Source: Thalassospira sp. HJ (GTDB lineage: Bacteria; Pseudomonadota; Alphaproteobacteria; Rhodospirillales; Thalassospiraceae). From it: DNA of 64,000 nucleotides. The DNA lies in assembly GCF_000948415.1 (NCBI RefSeq), contig NZ_JYII01000002.1:62001-126000 (forward strand). The letters are read 5' to 3'. Positions 46,820 to 56,314 of the stretch are shown here, one piece after another; position 1 is the stretch's first letter, and the number at the start of each line of letters is the position of its first letter. The notes under the pieces are model-generated. The model was not told the DNA's origin and ran no database searches. It was given only the letters and a program-made list of their open reading frames with translations. A program made the translations under genes and the position numbers.

Positions 46820-46917
46820 CCCCGTGGTATAGTCCCCGATCAGAGTTTATCCTAACCGCCTGAATTGGCGGCCGGAATAGAAGCCGGTTACAGAATGACA
46901 CACAGGGCTACGCGCGG

Positions 46918-49900
46918 ATGATCCAGGGCGGACTGATCTTTATTGTTGCCATGACCTATATCGGGTTGTTGTTTGCCATTGCCCATTATGGTGACAAATA
47001 CGCCGATAAGTGGCGCTCATCCAAACTCAAACCATCGATCTATGCCCTCTCAATGGCGGTCTATTGCACAAGCTGGACGTTTTTTGGGTCGGTGGGCTCG
47101 GCTGCGACAGACGGTTGGGCGTTCTTGCCGATCTATATCGGCCCGATTGTGGTGATGATTGTCGGCTTTGGCATCATGACCAAGATCGCCCGCGTCTGTC
47201 ATAAACAAAACATCACCTCCATCGCCGATTTTCTGGGTTCGCGCTATGGCAAAAGCCAGAGCCTGGCCGCCCTTGTAGCACTCATCGCGGTTGTGGGTGT
47301 GCTTGCCTATATTTCGCTGCAGCTCAAAGCCGTTTCGATGTCCTTTGATGTGCTGATCGGCGATCTGGGCGAACAGGTCGTCCGCCATTCCGAAGGCCAT
47401 TTTTCCAAGGACACCGCGTTTTATGTCACCATCCTGATGGCGGTCTTCGCGATCCTGTTTGGCGTGCGCTATATCCATGCATCAGAACATCATGACGGGC
47501 TTATTCTGGCAGTGGCGTTTGAAAGCCTGATCAAGCTGGCCGCCCTTTTGATGGTCGGCTTCTTTGTTGTCTACGGGATGTTTGATGGCTTTGCCGATAT
47601 CAATAAACGGGCGTTGGCCGATCCAACGGTACGGCAACTCTTCCTGCCCGATACCTGGCTGACATCGAACTTCTTTATCGCCACCATGCTGGCGGGCTTT
47701 GCCATTTTCTGTCTGCCGCGCCAGTTCCACGTCACCTTTGTTGAAAATGATGACAGCCGCAACCTGACCAGCGCGCGCTGGCTGTTTCCGGCCTATCTGA
47801 TTGCGATCAACATCTTTGTTGTGCCGATTGCGATTGCGGGTCTGTTCATGTTTGGCCATAACCCGGCGGTCAATCCCGATACCTTTGTTCTGACCTTACC
47901 GTTGCTGGGCGGGCAGAACTGGCTGGCGGTGTTTGCCTTTATCGGTGGGCTTTCGGCCAGTACCGGCATGGTGATTGTGTCCTGTGTCGCGGTGTCGACC
48001 ATGGTCTGTAACGATCTGGTTATGCCGCTTTTGCTGCGTTCCGAACGTCTTCAGAAACGCATGTCTGGCGATGTCAGTCAGGTGCTTCTGAAAATCCGGC
48101 GTGCGGCCATCATTGTCATCCTGTTTCTGGCCTATGGTTTCTATCGGTTCCTGGCGGAAAACTACGCACTGGCCGATATCGGCATCCTGTCCTTTGCCGC
48201 CATGGCGCAGTTCGGCCCGGCGGTTCTGGCCGCGATCTATCTTAAAAACATCAACCGGACCGGGGTGTGGCTGGGGCTTCTGTCGGGCTTCGGGCTTTGG
48301 GCCTATACGCTTTTAATGCCGGCCTTTGTGCAGGGTGGCTTGCTGCCATCCTCGATCCTGACCGACGGGCCGTTTGGTATTGGTATCCTGCATCCGCAAG
48401 CGCTTCTGGGGGTCGGGATTGAAGACCATCTGACCCACGGGGTTGTCTGGTCGCTTGGGGTCAACTTCGTTCTGATGTTTGTCGGCTCTGCTGTTGGTGT
48501 GCAGGGTGTCACCCAACGCCGTCAGGCACAGGTCTTTGTCGATGTCTGGCGCAAGGATACCCGGGCACGCAATGATACCTGGCCGGGCCGGGTGACGCTG
48601 GGCGATCTCGAAGACTTGGCTGCGCGCTTCCTGGGTAAGCATTGGGCACAGCGTGCCTTTCGCAATTATCTGCAAGCGCGCGACGGCGAAACCAAGCGGT
48701 CCGACATTGCCGATGTCGATGCCGCGAACTATACCGAACATCTGCTGTCGGGCGCGGTCGGGGCTGCATCCTCGCGCGTGGTGATGGCGTTGTTGCTGCC
48801 TGATAAGGCCGTTTCGCGCCGTGATGCGATGGAGCTGCTTGATGAAGCGTCCGAGGCCATCAAGTTCAACCGCGATCTTCTGCTCAACACGCTTGAAAAC
48901 ATCTCGCAAGGGGTAGGGGTGTTTGACCAGAACTTGCGCCTTGCGACATGGAACCACCGTTTCATTGATCTGCTGGGCATTTCGACCAGTGATATTCAGG
49001 TAACACTGCCGCTGTCCGAACTTGTTCATATCTGCCGCGATAACGGTAACCGGGCGGTCGACATTGATATCCTACTTGGCCGGAACGCCGCCCCGCAGAT
49101 GCGCCGTTTACCGCACACCTATGAGCGTAAGCGCGCGGACGGCATGGTGCTTGAAGTCCGCACCAACCCGATGCCCGATGGCGGCTTTGTTGCTACCATC
49201 GCCGATATCACCGCCCGCGTGCGCACCGAAGAAGCCCTGCGCGATAGCGAACGCAACATCCGGATCTATACCGACAACATTCCGGTCATGATTGCCTATG
49301 CCGATAAAAATCAGCGCCTGCGCTTTACCAACCGGCCCTATGAGCGGATGTTTGGCCTGCGTCGGGTTGAGGCCCACGGCATGTCGGTCCGTGAAGCCGT
49401 GGGCGAGGAACGCTATGTCCATCTCGCCCCCATGATCGAGCTTGTGCTGCAGGGATATCGCCAAAGTTTCGAGATCGAATTCCCCGCCATCACGCGCAAC
49501 CGCAATGACGAACGCGCCACCCTTGGCGTGCGCGAAGGCCGCTATGCCGAGGGCACCTATATCCCGCACTTTGATGAAACCGGCGAAGTGCTGGGCTATT
49601 TCTGCATCTATCACGACATTACCGAACGCAAGACCGCTGAACAGGCCCTCAAGGAAGCCAACGAGGGCCTTGAAGCCCGCGTGACCGAGCGAACGCACGC
49701 GTTGGAGGTCCTGAACTCCGAACTCTCGGACGCCAAGGAACAGGCCGAAACCGCCAACGATACCAAAACCCGCTTCTTTGCCGCAGCCAGCCACGACCTT
49801 CTGCAACCGCTTAATGCCGCGCGACTGTTTACCGTGGCACTGGGCGGCAAGCAGGGGCTGGCCGAAGACGTGCTGGATCTGGTCGGCAAGGTCGACCTGT

Positions 49901-50886
49901 CGCTTAAGGGCGTTGAGGAGTTGCTGAATGAACTCCTTGATATCTGCAAGCTTGATGCTGGCGCGATGCAGCCCACCGTGCGGGACTTTGCCATCAATGA
50001 TGTGCTGGGCGCGCTTGAAACCGAATTTGGGCCGATTGCCGAAAATGCGGGGCTTAGCTTCAAGGTTCATAAACGCGATCTTTGGGTGCGCAGTGACAGT
50101 CGTTTGCTTAGGCGTATCTTGCAGAACTTCATTTCCAACGCCATGCGCTATACCCGCACCGGCGGGGCGGTGGTCGGCTGCCGTGTACGTGGGGATAAGC
50201 TGAAACTCGAAGTCTGGGATAGCGGGCCGGGCATCCCCGAAGACAAACTGAAAATCATCTTCCGCGAATTCCATCGCCTTGAAGGTCCGGAAACCACCGA
50301 CGTGAAGGGGCTTGGCCTTGGCCTTGCCATCGTCGATCGCCTTGGCAAGTCGCTTGGCCATCCGGTTTCGGTGCGCTCGCGCCCCGGTCGCGGCACGGTC
50401 TTCTCGGTAGAAGTGCCGCTTGGTGTTGCCGACACAACCGTCACACCAAAACCCAAACGCCGCATGGCGGGCGAGCTGGGTGGCTTGCGTGTGCTGTGCC
50501 TTGATAACGAACCCAATATCCTTGATGGTATGCGCGCCATGCTGGAAAACTGGGATTGCGTCGTGGTGACTGCCCAATCGGGCACGGCTGCCGAAAACCT
50601 GCTGACCCAGGAAGTTGATGGCAAAAAGCCGTTCTCCCCGGACATCATCCTTGCCGATTACCACTTGGATTCCGGCCAGACGGGCCTTGATGTCTTGATC
50701 CGGCTTCGCGATGTTCACGGCGTTAACGTGCCCGGCGTCATCATCACCGCCGACCGCGCGTCCGAGACCGCCGACCTGATCGCCGCCCAAGGCTACTCGC
50801 TACTCAACAAACCGCTCCGCCCGGCCAAGCTGCGCGCGCTGATGACGCGTGCACTGAACCGGTTGGGAAGTGATGCGGCGGAGTAA
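46918..50886 (+). CDS. SLC5-type hybrid sensor histidine kinase (CrbS-like)
   Basis: 1322 residues. The first ~560 form a sodium/solute symporter-like membrane domain (about 13 helices); a linker with FRNYLQARDG resembles the STAC region. Two PAS domains follow (about 655-765 and 780-900), then a coiled coil, the dimerisation domain with phosphoacceptor His959 (AAASHDLLQPLN), an ATPase domain (SNAMRYT, WDSGPGIPED, GLGLGLAIV) and a receiver with Asp1247 (IILADYHLDSGQTG). CrbS-type kinases control acetate utilisation with a LuxR-type regulator; the regulator at 56315 is a candidate partner. The AT-rich nuclease-like gene begins 3 bp after the stop. Confidence 0.9.
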   Translation: MIQGGLIFIVAMTYIGLLFAIAHYGDKYADKWRSSKLKPSIYALSMAVYCTSWTFFGSVGSAATDGWAFLPIYIGPIVVMIVGFGIMTKIARVCHKQNITSIADFLGSRYGKSQSLAALVALIAVVGVLAYISLQLKAVSMSFDVLIGDLGEQVVRHSEGHFSKDTAFYVTILMAVFAILFGVRYIHASEHHDGLILAVAFESLIKLAALLMVGFFVVYGMFDGFADINKRALADPTVRQLFLPDTWLTSNFFIATMLAGFAIFCLPRQFHVTFVENDDSRNLTSARWLFPAYLIAINIFVVPIAIAGLFMFGHNPAVNPDTFVLTLPLLGGQNWLAVFAFIGGLSASTGMVIVSCVAVSTMVCNDLVMPLLLRSERLQKRMSGDVSQVLLKIRRAAIIVILFLAYGFYRFLAENYALADIGILSFAAMAQFGPAVLAAIYLKNINRTGVWLGLLSGFGLWAYTLLMPAFVQGGLLPSSILTDGPFGIGILHPQALLGVGIEDHLTHGVVWSLGVNFVLMFVGSAVGVQGVTQRRQAQVFVDVWRKDTRARNDTWPGRVTLGDLEDLAARFLGKHWAQRAFRNYLQARDGETKRSDIADVDAANYTEHLLSGAVGAASSRVVMALLLPDKAVSRRDAMELLDEASEAIKFNRDLLLNTLENISQGVGVFDQNLRLATWNHRFIDLLGISTSDIQVTLPLSELVHICRDNGNRAVDIDILLGRNAAPQMRRLPHTYERKRADGMVLEVRTNPMPDGGFVATIADITARVRTEEALRDSERNIRIYTDNIPVMIAYADKNQRLRFTNRPYERMFGLRRVEAHGMSVREAVGEERYVHLAPMIELVLQGYRQSFEIEFPAITRNRNDERATLGVREGRYAEGTYIPHFDETGEVLGYFCIYHDITERKTAEQALKEANEGLEARVTERTHALEVLNSELSDAKEQAETANDTKTRFFAAASHDLLQPLNAARLFTVALGGKQGLAEDVLDLVGKVDLSLKGVEELLNELLDICKLDAGAMQPTVRDFAINDVLGALETEFGPIAENAGLSFKVHKRDLWVRSDSRLLRRILQNFISNAMRYTRTGGAVVGCRVRGDKLKLEVWDSGPGIPEDKLKIIFREFHRLEGPETTDVKGLGLGLAIVDRLGKSLGHPVSVRSRPGRGTVFSVEVPLGVADTTVTPKPKRRMAGELGGLRVLCLDNEPNILDGMRAMLENWDCVVVTAQSGTAAENLLTQEVDGKKPFSPDIILADYHLDSGQTGLDVLIRLRDVHGVNVPGVIITADRASETADLIAAQGYSLLNKPLRPAKLRALMTRALNRLGSDAAE

Positions 50887-50889
50887 AGG

Positions 50890-52827
50890 ATGTTAAAATA
50901 TGACGATCTGGCAACGTTCCTTGAATTATACGGCCAAGCATCTGAATACCAAAGTCGAAAAGAACCCTTAGACTTAGCAGAAACTCTCCATGGCGAGGAT
51001 TTCTATGGCGGAGATCTTTGGCGTTTAGCTGACTCGCTAGAGATATATTGTCACTTTCATGACATTCCCCTAGACCCAGTGGGGGTCGTTAGACAGATAT
51101 CGCGCGAGCTACATAGCAAAAAGTGTGTGGGGTTTGATGATAAAGAGGCTTGGCTTGAAGCGATTCATACTGTGCTGGAGAGTGAAAAACATTGCGAGGA
51201 GAAGTCGACTAACTGGCGTAACTTTCAAGTGGCTATGGCCTGTTTGCGGTTAAGAAATTGCGGCTATAAGTTTGAATTCCTAACGCTTGGACCAAGATTA
51301 CAGCCTTCGTCAAGTTCTGCAGTAATATCCAAGATCAGGTCACTACTATGCCTGTTAGGCACCGAAGCGGTTGTTTCAAAAGTTTTTTCTGAAATGCGAC
51401 ATGCTAATCGCTACCACGACCAGATATGGTTGTTTGGAAACTTTGTACAACAGGTCTGGCCTAGTAAGGAGCCTACTTTGCCCTTTGGTTGGCTGCTTGG
51501 GATGGCAGTTAGGAATTCGAGTAAAGGAGTAATGTTAAGGAAACCTGATGTTGTTTGGAGACAATTAGTTCAATTATCTACAGATTATGCTGCGCACTTG
51601 GATTGTGAGCGCTACAGCACATTTGAACAAATTCAAATTGACCCGTTTAGTGTACCCGACGTGATGATGCGATCTATGTTGTGGGATACAACTTTTAGTG
51701 TATCTCAGGTCCCGAAAGCTGCTGTGGATAATTTAATTGACGCAATCAAGTATATCATTCCTCAAAAAGATAGGATTGCATCTAATCTTGAGCAGCTATT
51801 GCAGGAAATATTGGATTTTGCGAACACTCTGAATCCGGAAAGTGTATCTGTTTGCTTGGAAACAGATGTTAGGCGACGTTTCCCTATAATTTCAGATATG
51901 TGTATTCTAAAGGCATCTGGAACAAAGGACTATCGTGGTTTGCCAACAGACACGGTAGGTTGGGAATTAAGAAGTCCTCTATTCGATGCGGGGCAAAAGG
52001 GTAGATTGATCTGCATGCCAACAACGATAAGTTGCGCAGCGTTGTGTCCGTTGATCGTTTCAAAAATTAGAAGCATGTTCGAAGATTCTAGCCGTTTAAT
52101 AGCTGATATCTATGAAAGAGCGGTTGAGCAATTAATTAGTAAAGGCGTTACCCGTATTGAGCGAGGGGTTAGATATTCTGTCGGAAAAACTCCCTATGAC
52201 ATAGATGTCATAGGAAAGGTCGATGATTTTGTTTTCGTTTCAGAAGTAAAATCAAAGGTGTTGACCTCGAAGGCAAAATCTTTGGAAATGATAAAATTCT
52301 ATCAGGATTATGGGCAAACCTACATCAAAATGCTTGGTCAGTTGGCCGACAGGGAACTGCATCTTCGGGAGGGATGGTTAGAAAGTTGGCTAGATAATGA
52401 GAAAAAATTTCCAAATAAAATTATAAAACTGGCGGTGAATCCAACGTCATTTGGTCCAGTTACAAGTAGAATAATGACTACGGGTATTGTTAACGCTCTA
52501 GTTTCTATGAAGCTTGGAGTGATTGATGAATTAAAGAATCACAAAAATATTGTGAACGACTTCAATAAAGAGCTAGATAAATTATATAAAAAGCTAAAAT
52601 TAGTGGCGCCAATTCGTGAAGATAAGTATGACTTTCACTCATATTTACATAATGTTTTTTGGCTAGATTTTGGTCAATTATCTTATCTCTTAACCCGCGC
52701 GGAAAATATATTCGAAGCTTTGCGGCCAATTACCAGCACGACATTTGCTACAAATGATTTTTGGTGTGAAGTTGCCTTTGCGGATAGGAGAGGTTTGGCA
52801 AAAAAATATTGGAAAAAGTCACATTGA
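50890..52827 (+). CDS. Unrecognised protein with PD-(D/E)xK nuclease-like motif
   Basis: 645 residues, AT-rich (17 G/C in 52381-52440, against 38 in 50281-50340 of the preceding kinase gene). The N-terminal ~390 residues are not assigned. Residues 409-456 fit a PD-(D/E)xK nuclease core of Mrr-like layout: Glu409 in YERAVEQLISKGV, then Asp439 in DIDVIGKVDD, and Glu452-x-Lys454 in FVFVSEVKSK. The rest is helical. The ribosome binding site GGAG (50880-50883) lies inside the end of the kinase gene, so translation is coupled to it. Probably a horizontally acquired nucleic-acid-cleaving protein, possibly antiphage or restriction. Function not proven. Confidence 0.7.
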   Translation: MLKYDDLATFLELYGQASEYQSRKEPLDLAETLHGEDFYGGDLWRLADSLEIYCHFHDIPLDPVGVVRQISRELHSKKCVGFDDKEAWLEAIHTVLESEKHCEEKSTNWRNFQVAMACLRLRNCGYKFEFLTLGPRLQPSSSSAVISKIRSLLCLLGTEAVVSKVFSEMRHANRYHDQIWLFGNFVQQVWPSKEPTLPFGWLLGMAVRNSSKGVMLRKPDVVWRQLVQLSTDYAAHLDCERYSTFEQIQIDPFSVPDVMMRSMLWDTTFSVSQVPKAAVDNLIDAIKYIIPQKDRIASNLEQLLQEILDFANTLNPESVSVCLETDVRRRFPIISDMCILKASGTKDYRGLPTDTVGWELRSPLFDAGQKGRLICMPTTISCAALCPLIVSKIRSMFEDSSRLIADIYERAVEQLISKGVTRIERGVRYSVGKTPYDIDVIGKVDDFVFVSEVKSKVLTSKAKSLEMIKFYQDYGQTYIKMLGQLADRELHLREGWLESWLDNEKKFPNKIIKLAVNPTSFGPVTSRIMTTGIVNALVSMKLGVIDELKNHKNIVNDFNKELDKLYKKLKLVAPIREDKYDFHSYLHNVFWLDFGQLSYLLTRAENIFEALRPITSTTFATNDFWCEVAFADRRGLAKKYWKKSH

Positions 52828-52846
52828 AATCAACCCCATGGACCGG

Positions 52847-52879
52847 AAAAGGGGACACGGACAGATTTATTTTCTGTCT
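52847..52879. repeat. Repeat-like remnant 3' of the nuclease-like gene
   Basis: AAAAGGGGACACGGACAGAT followed by TTATTTTCTGTC; GACAGA and TCTGTC form an inverted repeat. The AAGGGGACAGATTTATTT flavour resembles sequences often next to REP-associated (RAYT) transposases. May also act as terminator. Only one copy here. Confidence 0.35.
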
Positions 52880-52965
52880 TACGCGCTTTGTCGAGCCTGC
52901 TGAATCAAGATATCCGCTAGAATATTCCAAGCTTTTCCGTTTTGCTCCCTGTAAAACAGGGCGGC

Positions 52966-53154
52966 CTAAACGGCGTCGAGGGCGGCAATCGGGAATTGTT
53001 GCGCTTCGTACTGGTCAATCAGTATACCAAGCACTTCCAACTGATCAGCCTCTGGCGTGCCGGGTTTGACATCCCAAAGGTTTTTGAGCTGTTCCATTGC
53101 TGCGTCATAGTCAGCTTCGGTCTTGATGGGCTTTATGGTATCGGGCGTTTGCAT
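52966..53154 (-). pseudogene. Truncated HigA-type antitoxin remnant
   Basis: 62 residues from ATG 53154 (GGAAG upstream). The sequence IKTEADYDAAMEQL... DVKPGTPEADQLEVL (segments) matches the N-terminal half of HigA/XRE antitoxins, which normally continue after FPI...LDAV into a helix-turn-helix. Here a TAG follows LDAV at once, so the DNA-binding half is missing. No toxin gene is adjacent. The cut end faces the AT-rich nuclease-like gene, which may have replaced the rest. Confidence 0.6.
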
Positions 53155-53217
53155 GGTAAGGCTTCCTTCAGTCATGGGTAGAATACCATAAGGCAGTGGT
53201 TGGGGCACAATGTTGTT

Positions 53218-53832
53218 CTAGCGGCTTGAGAACACAAGTTTGGCACCCATCGCAATAAAGGCGACGGCAAAACCCTTACCCATCCATGCCATGACCTTGG
53301 GGCGTTCGATAATGTGACTGCGGAGGGCGCCTGCAAAGCAGCCATAGACCACAAACACGGCAAACGTCATTGCCATGAAGATCAGGCCGAGCAGGGTCAT
53401 TTCAAGTGTTGTATCGGGCGTGTTGGGGCTGACGAACTGCGGCAGGAAGGCAAGGAAGAAGACCGATAGCTTCGGGTTGAGCAGATTGAGCAATATCCCG
53501 TCGCGGATGATTTTAAGAACGCCGGTGGCACTTTCATTGGCGGTGACTTTCATCGCACCGGTCCCGTGCCACATCCCCCAGGCCATATAAAGCAACCAGG
53601 CCACGCCGAGATAGCGCACAATTTCAAAGGCGACCGCGCTGGCATGGAGCAGGGCGGCGAGGCCAAGGATGCTGGCGGTCATGTGCGGGACGATGCCAAG
53701 CGTGCAGCCAAAGGTGGCCCAGATGCTGGCTTTCATGCCGCGACCCAGACCGAGGGCTAGGGTATAGATCACGCCGGTGCCGGGCAGGGCGACGATGATG
53801 AGGGAGGTTATCAGGAAGTCGAGGCTGATCAT
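53218..53832 (-). CDS. LysE family translocator
   Basis: 204 residues with about six transmembrane helices, matching the RhtB/LysE family. Characteristic start (DFLITSLIIVALPGTGVIYT) and GILLNLLNPKLSVFFLAFLPQF. Exports amino acids or derivatives such as homoserine lactones or threonine; substrate not readable. Downstream of an AraC regulator on the same strand, a common pairing for this family; a dispersed repeat lies between them. Confidence 0.9.
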   Translation of the reverse strand: MISLDFLITSLIIVALPGTGVIYTLALGLGRGMKASIWATFGCTLGIVPHMTASILGLAALLHASAVAFEIVRYLGVAWLLYMAWGMWHGTGAMKVTANESATGVLKIIRDGILLNLLNPKLSVFFLAFLPQFVSPNTPDTTLEMTLLGLIFMAMTFAVFVVYGCFAGALRSHIIERPKVMAWMGKGFAVAFIAMGAKLVFSSR

Positions 53833-53929
53833 GGTGCATCCGTTCGTTTGACTGTGTTGCCCTCAATTTACGGATGGACGGCAGCACATTCTTGAACGGA
53901 ATTGCAGGATCTGATGATTTGCCCCAAAC

Positions 53930-54009
53930 CGTCATTCCGGGCGGAGCGCAGACCCGGAATCCATGGGCAATCGCGGCAAAGATGGATTCCCGCCGGCGCG
54001 GGAATGACG
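53930..54009. repeat. Dispersed palindromic repeat, copy B
   Basis: About 80 bp starting CGTCATTCCGGGCGGAGCGC and ending GCGGGAATGACG; partner of the copy at 24238. Its flanks continue the symmetry: CCAAAC on one side and TTTGG on the other. Confidence 0.7.
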
Positions 54010-54041
54010 TTTGGTTTGGGAGCCGTTTCTTTGGTGGTGGG

Positions 54042-54869
54042 TTAGTTCGAGCCGATCGCCCGTGCATAACGGCCGGGTGTCAGGCCGAAGGCCCGGACAA
54101 AGTGGCGGTTGAGGTGGCTTTGATCGGCAAAGCCCGCGGCACTGGCGATATCGGCAAGGGTTTCGCCCGATTTGATCATGGCGCGCGCCAGATCAATACG
54201 GCGTTGGATCAGATAGGCGTGCGGGGTCAGGCCGGTGGCCTGGGTAAAATTGCGCAGCGTTTGAAATTTGCTGAGTCCTGCCGCGTCGGCAAGATCATCA
54301 AGGCTGTGGCTAAGTTTTGGGCTGTCATCAAGCAGCGCCTTGGCGCGTTTGATCCGGGCATGTGCAACGGCGGTGCCCACGGTTGATTTCGGTTCGGGCT
54401 CGCCCGGTGAAATCATGGCGTGATGAAGCAATAGCAACAGCATTTCTTCACGTCGCAGCCGTGCACTTTCTTCCGATCCATTGGTGATGGCATCAAATAG
54501 TGCGCCAAAGCATTGCCGGACTTCCGGGCTATCCATCACGGGACGGGTGAACTCATATTGATCGGTGGCAGCGTCACTAAGGTCGTGTGCTGCCTGCGCA
54601 ATCAGGGCCGGGTCGAAATACAGCATGTTCCAGCCGCGCGGCGCATCGCCGATCGGATGCCCATCATGCACTTCACGCGGATTGACTGTGATGATATTGC
54701 CAGCCCCGGCTTCGACCATGCCACGCCCGGAGGCCGATTTTTGCGCCCCTGAATACATGAAGCCGATGCCAAACGCCTCATGGGTGTGTTTGGCAAAGGA
54801 ATGGCGTGTTTCGGCCATGACGGATTCAACACCCAGACAATCATGGGCAATGATTTCGACCTTGTTCAT
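54042..54869 (-). CDS. AraC-family transcriptional regulator
   Basis: 275 residues. N-terminal cupin sensor (ETRHSFAKHTHEAFGIGFM) and C-terminal double helix-turn-helix (LDDLADAAGLSKFQTLRNFT and IASAAGFADQSHLNRHFVRA). The arrangement is typical of regulators that control an adjacent LysE-type exporter, here the next gene on the same strand. Effector unknown. Confidence 0.88.
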   Translation of the reverse strand: MNKVEIIAHDCLGVESVMAETRHSFAKHTHEAFGIGFMYSGAQKSASGRGMVEAGAGNIITVNPREVHDGHPIGDAPRGWNMLYFDPALIAQAAHDLSDAATDQYEFTRPVMDSPEVRQCFGALFDAITNGSEESARLRREEMLLLLLHHAMISPGEPEPKSTVGTAVAHARIKRAKALLDDSPKLSHSLDDLADAAGLSKFQTLRNFTQATGLTPHAYLIQRRIDLARAMIKSGETLADIASAAGFADQSHLNRHFVRAFGLTPGRYARAIGSN

Positions 54870-54928
54870 CGGCCAAAGGTGGCAGTGTTTGGCTCATTTG
54901 GCAATGGCGTGATGCGTGATCGTGCGGG

Positions 54929-56170
54929 TTATGATGATCGCTGTGGCGGCATGCGTTCGGGAAGGCTTCGCTCCGGCCCGCTGCCCATAGCATGCGGCCC
55001 CAGCAATTCACGCAATCCACCAAGGCCATCAACATGATTGGCAATCACACGGGTCACGATAAGAAGCGGGACGGCAACCAGAATGCCCATCACACCCCAC
55101 ATCCAGCCCCAGAAGGCAACACCAAGCACAATCGCGATCGAGTTGATGCGAAGCCGGTTGCCAACAAGGGCCGGGGTAATGATCTGCCCTTCAAGGGCGG
55201 TAAAGGCGAAATAAAGCGCGGGGGCCAAAAGCGCCTCGGCCGTGGTTTGCATCGAAACAAGCCCGACAACGGCAACAATCGCAACCCCGGTCAGCGCCCC
55301 CAGAACCGGCACATAATTCAGAACCGCGGCAACAATGCCCCACAGCACCGGGTTGGGCAGGCCAATCACCGCCATCAGCGTGCCGATAACAATGCCCAGC
55401 ACAATATTGATCGCCGAGATGGTGGCAAGATAGCGCGAGACTTCGCGTTCGATATCATGGGCGATGCGCAAACCCTTGCGCCGGTCGCCAAAGGTCGGCA
55501 GGGCACGCACCAGTTTCTCGTAAACCAGATCGCCGGCGGTCAGGATAAACAGCAACAGCACCAGCATCATCGCGATCCCGGCCAGGATATCGGGCGCGCC
55601 CTGTGCGGCCTGACTGATCAGGTTGGGCTCGGTGACGACGACCTTTTGCACATCCTCATCACCATCATCCTGTTCGGTGGCTTCTGTTACCTGCTGCTGG
55701 GCATCGCGGAGCTTATCAAGCGGCTCGCTCAGATCAGCCAGACGCAAACGCAGGCGTTGCTCTATCTGCGGGGCTTCCTCGATCCAGCCCGATACCGGCC
55801 CGCTTAACCCGTAAATCCCGGCAATAACCGAGGCACTCAGGGTCAGTGCAATCGCAAGCGCACTGATCGCGCGGGGGATGCGAAACCGCGCAAGGGTGCG
55901 CACCAGTGGTGAGAAGACGAGTGACAGCAAAAAGGCCAGCACAACCGGCAAAAGCAGGCTTTGCGCAATGTAAAGACAGCCGAGAAACAGAATGCCAAAC
56001 GTCCCGATCACCGAGATCGTCCGCGCCCGACGATAAACAAGCGCGCGCGATGTCCGCATCCGGTCTTCGGATGGCGCGCCGGGGCGGCTTGGCTTTGCGG
56101 TGTCGTTCGCGTTTTCGTTGGTGCTGGTGTCGGTGCTGGCGGGATCGTTCCCGGCCACGGGCGTTGTCAT
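54929..56170 (-). CDS. AI-2E family transporter
   Basis: 413 residues from ATG 56170 (AGGAG seven bases upstream); a longer frame to 56245 lacks a site. A disordered Asn/Thr/Pro-rich N-terminus is followed by hydrophobic segments in the AI-2E exporter/permease pattern, with a cytoplasmic-looking insertion between helices (KLRDAQQQVTEATEQDDGDE). Family members include AI-2 exporters, antiporters and uncharacterised permeases; specificity cannot be stated. Confidence 0.87.
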   Translation of the reverse strand: MTTPVAGNDPASTDTSTNENANDTAKPSRPGAPSEDRMRTSRALVYRRARTISVIGTFGILFLGCLYIAQSLLLPVVLAFLLSLVFSPLVRTLARFRIPRAISALAIALTLSASVIAGIYGLSGPVSGWIEEAPQIEQRLRLRLADLSEPLDKLRDAQQQVTEATEQDDGDEDVQKVVVTEPNLISQAAQGAPDILAGIAMMLVLLLFILTAGDLVYEKLVRALPTFGDRRKGLRIAHDIEREVSRYLATISAINIVLGIVIGTLMAVIGLPNPVLWGIVAAVLNYVPVLGALTGVAIVAVVGLVSMQTTAEALLAPALYFAFTALEGQIITPALVGNRLRINSIAIVLGVAFWGWMWGVMGILVAVPLLIVTRVIANHVDGLGGLRELLGPHAMGSGPERSLPERMPPQRSS

Positions 56171-56314
56171 GCAGAAGCTCCTGCTTGGACGGGACAAGGC
56201 CCGCAGATAAAGGTCTATCTGCGTTAAACGTTCTGATCGGAACAAGGTTCCGTCAGGTATGTATAGAGGATCATTGTCAGATCAGGCTTGCATCCGCTCT
56301 CGGGGCAGGGTGCC

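Noticed and set aside
49108-50790. 560-residue frame opposite the sensor kinase
   Set aside because: Shadow frame; the kinase is unambiguous on the plus strand.
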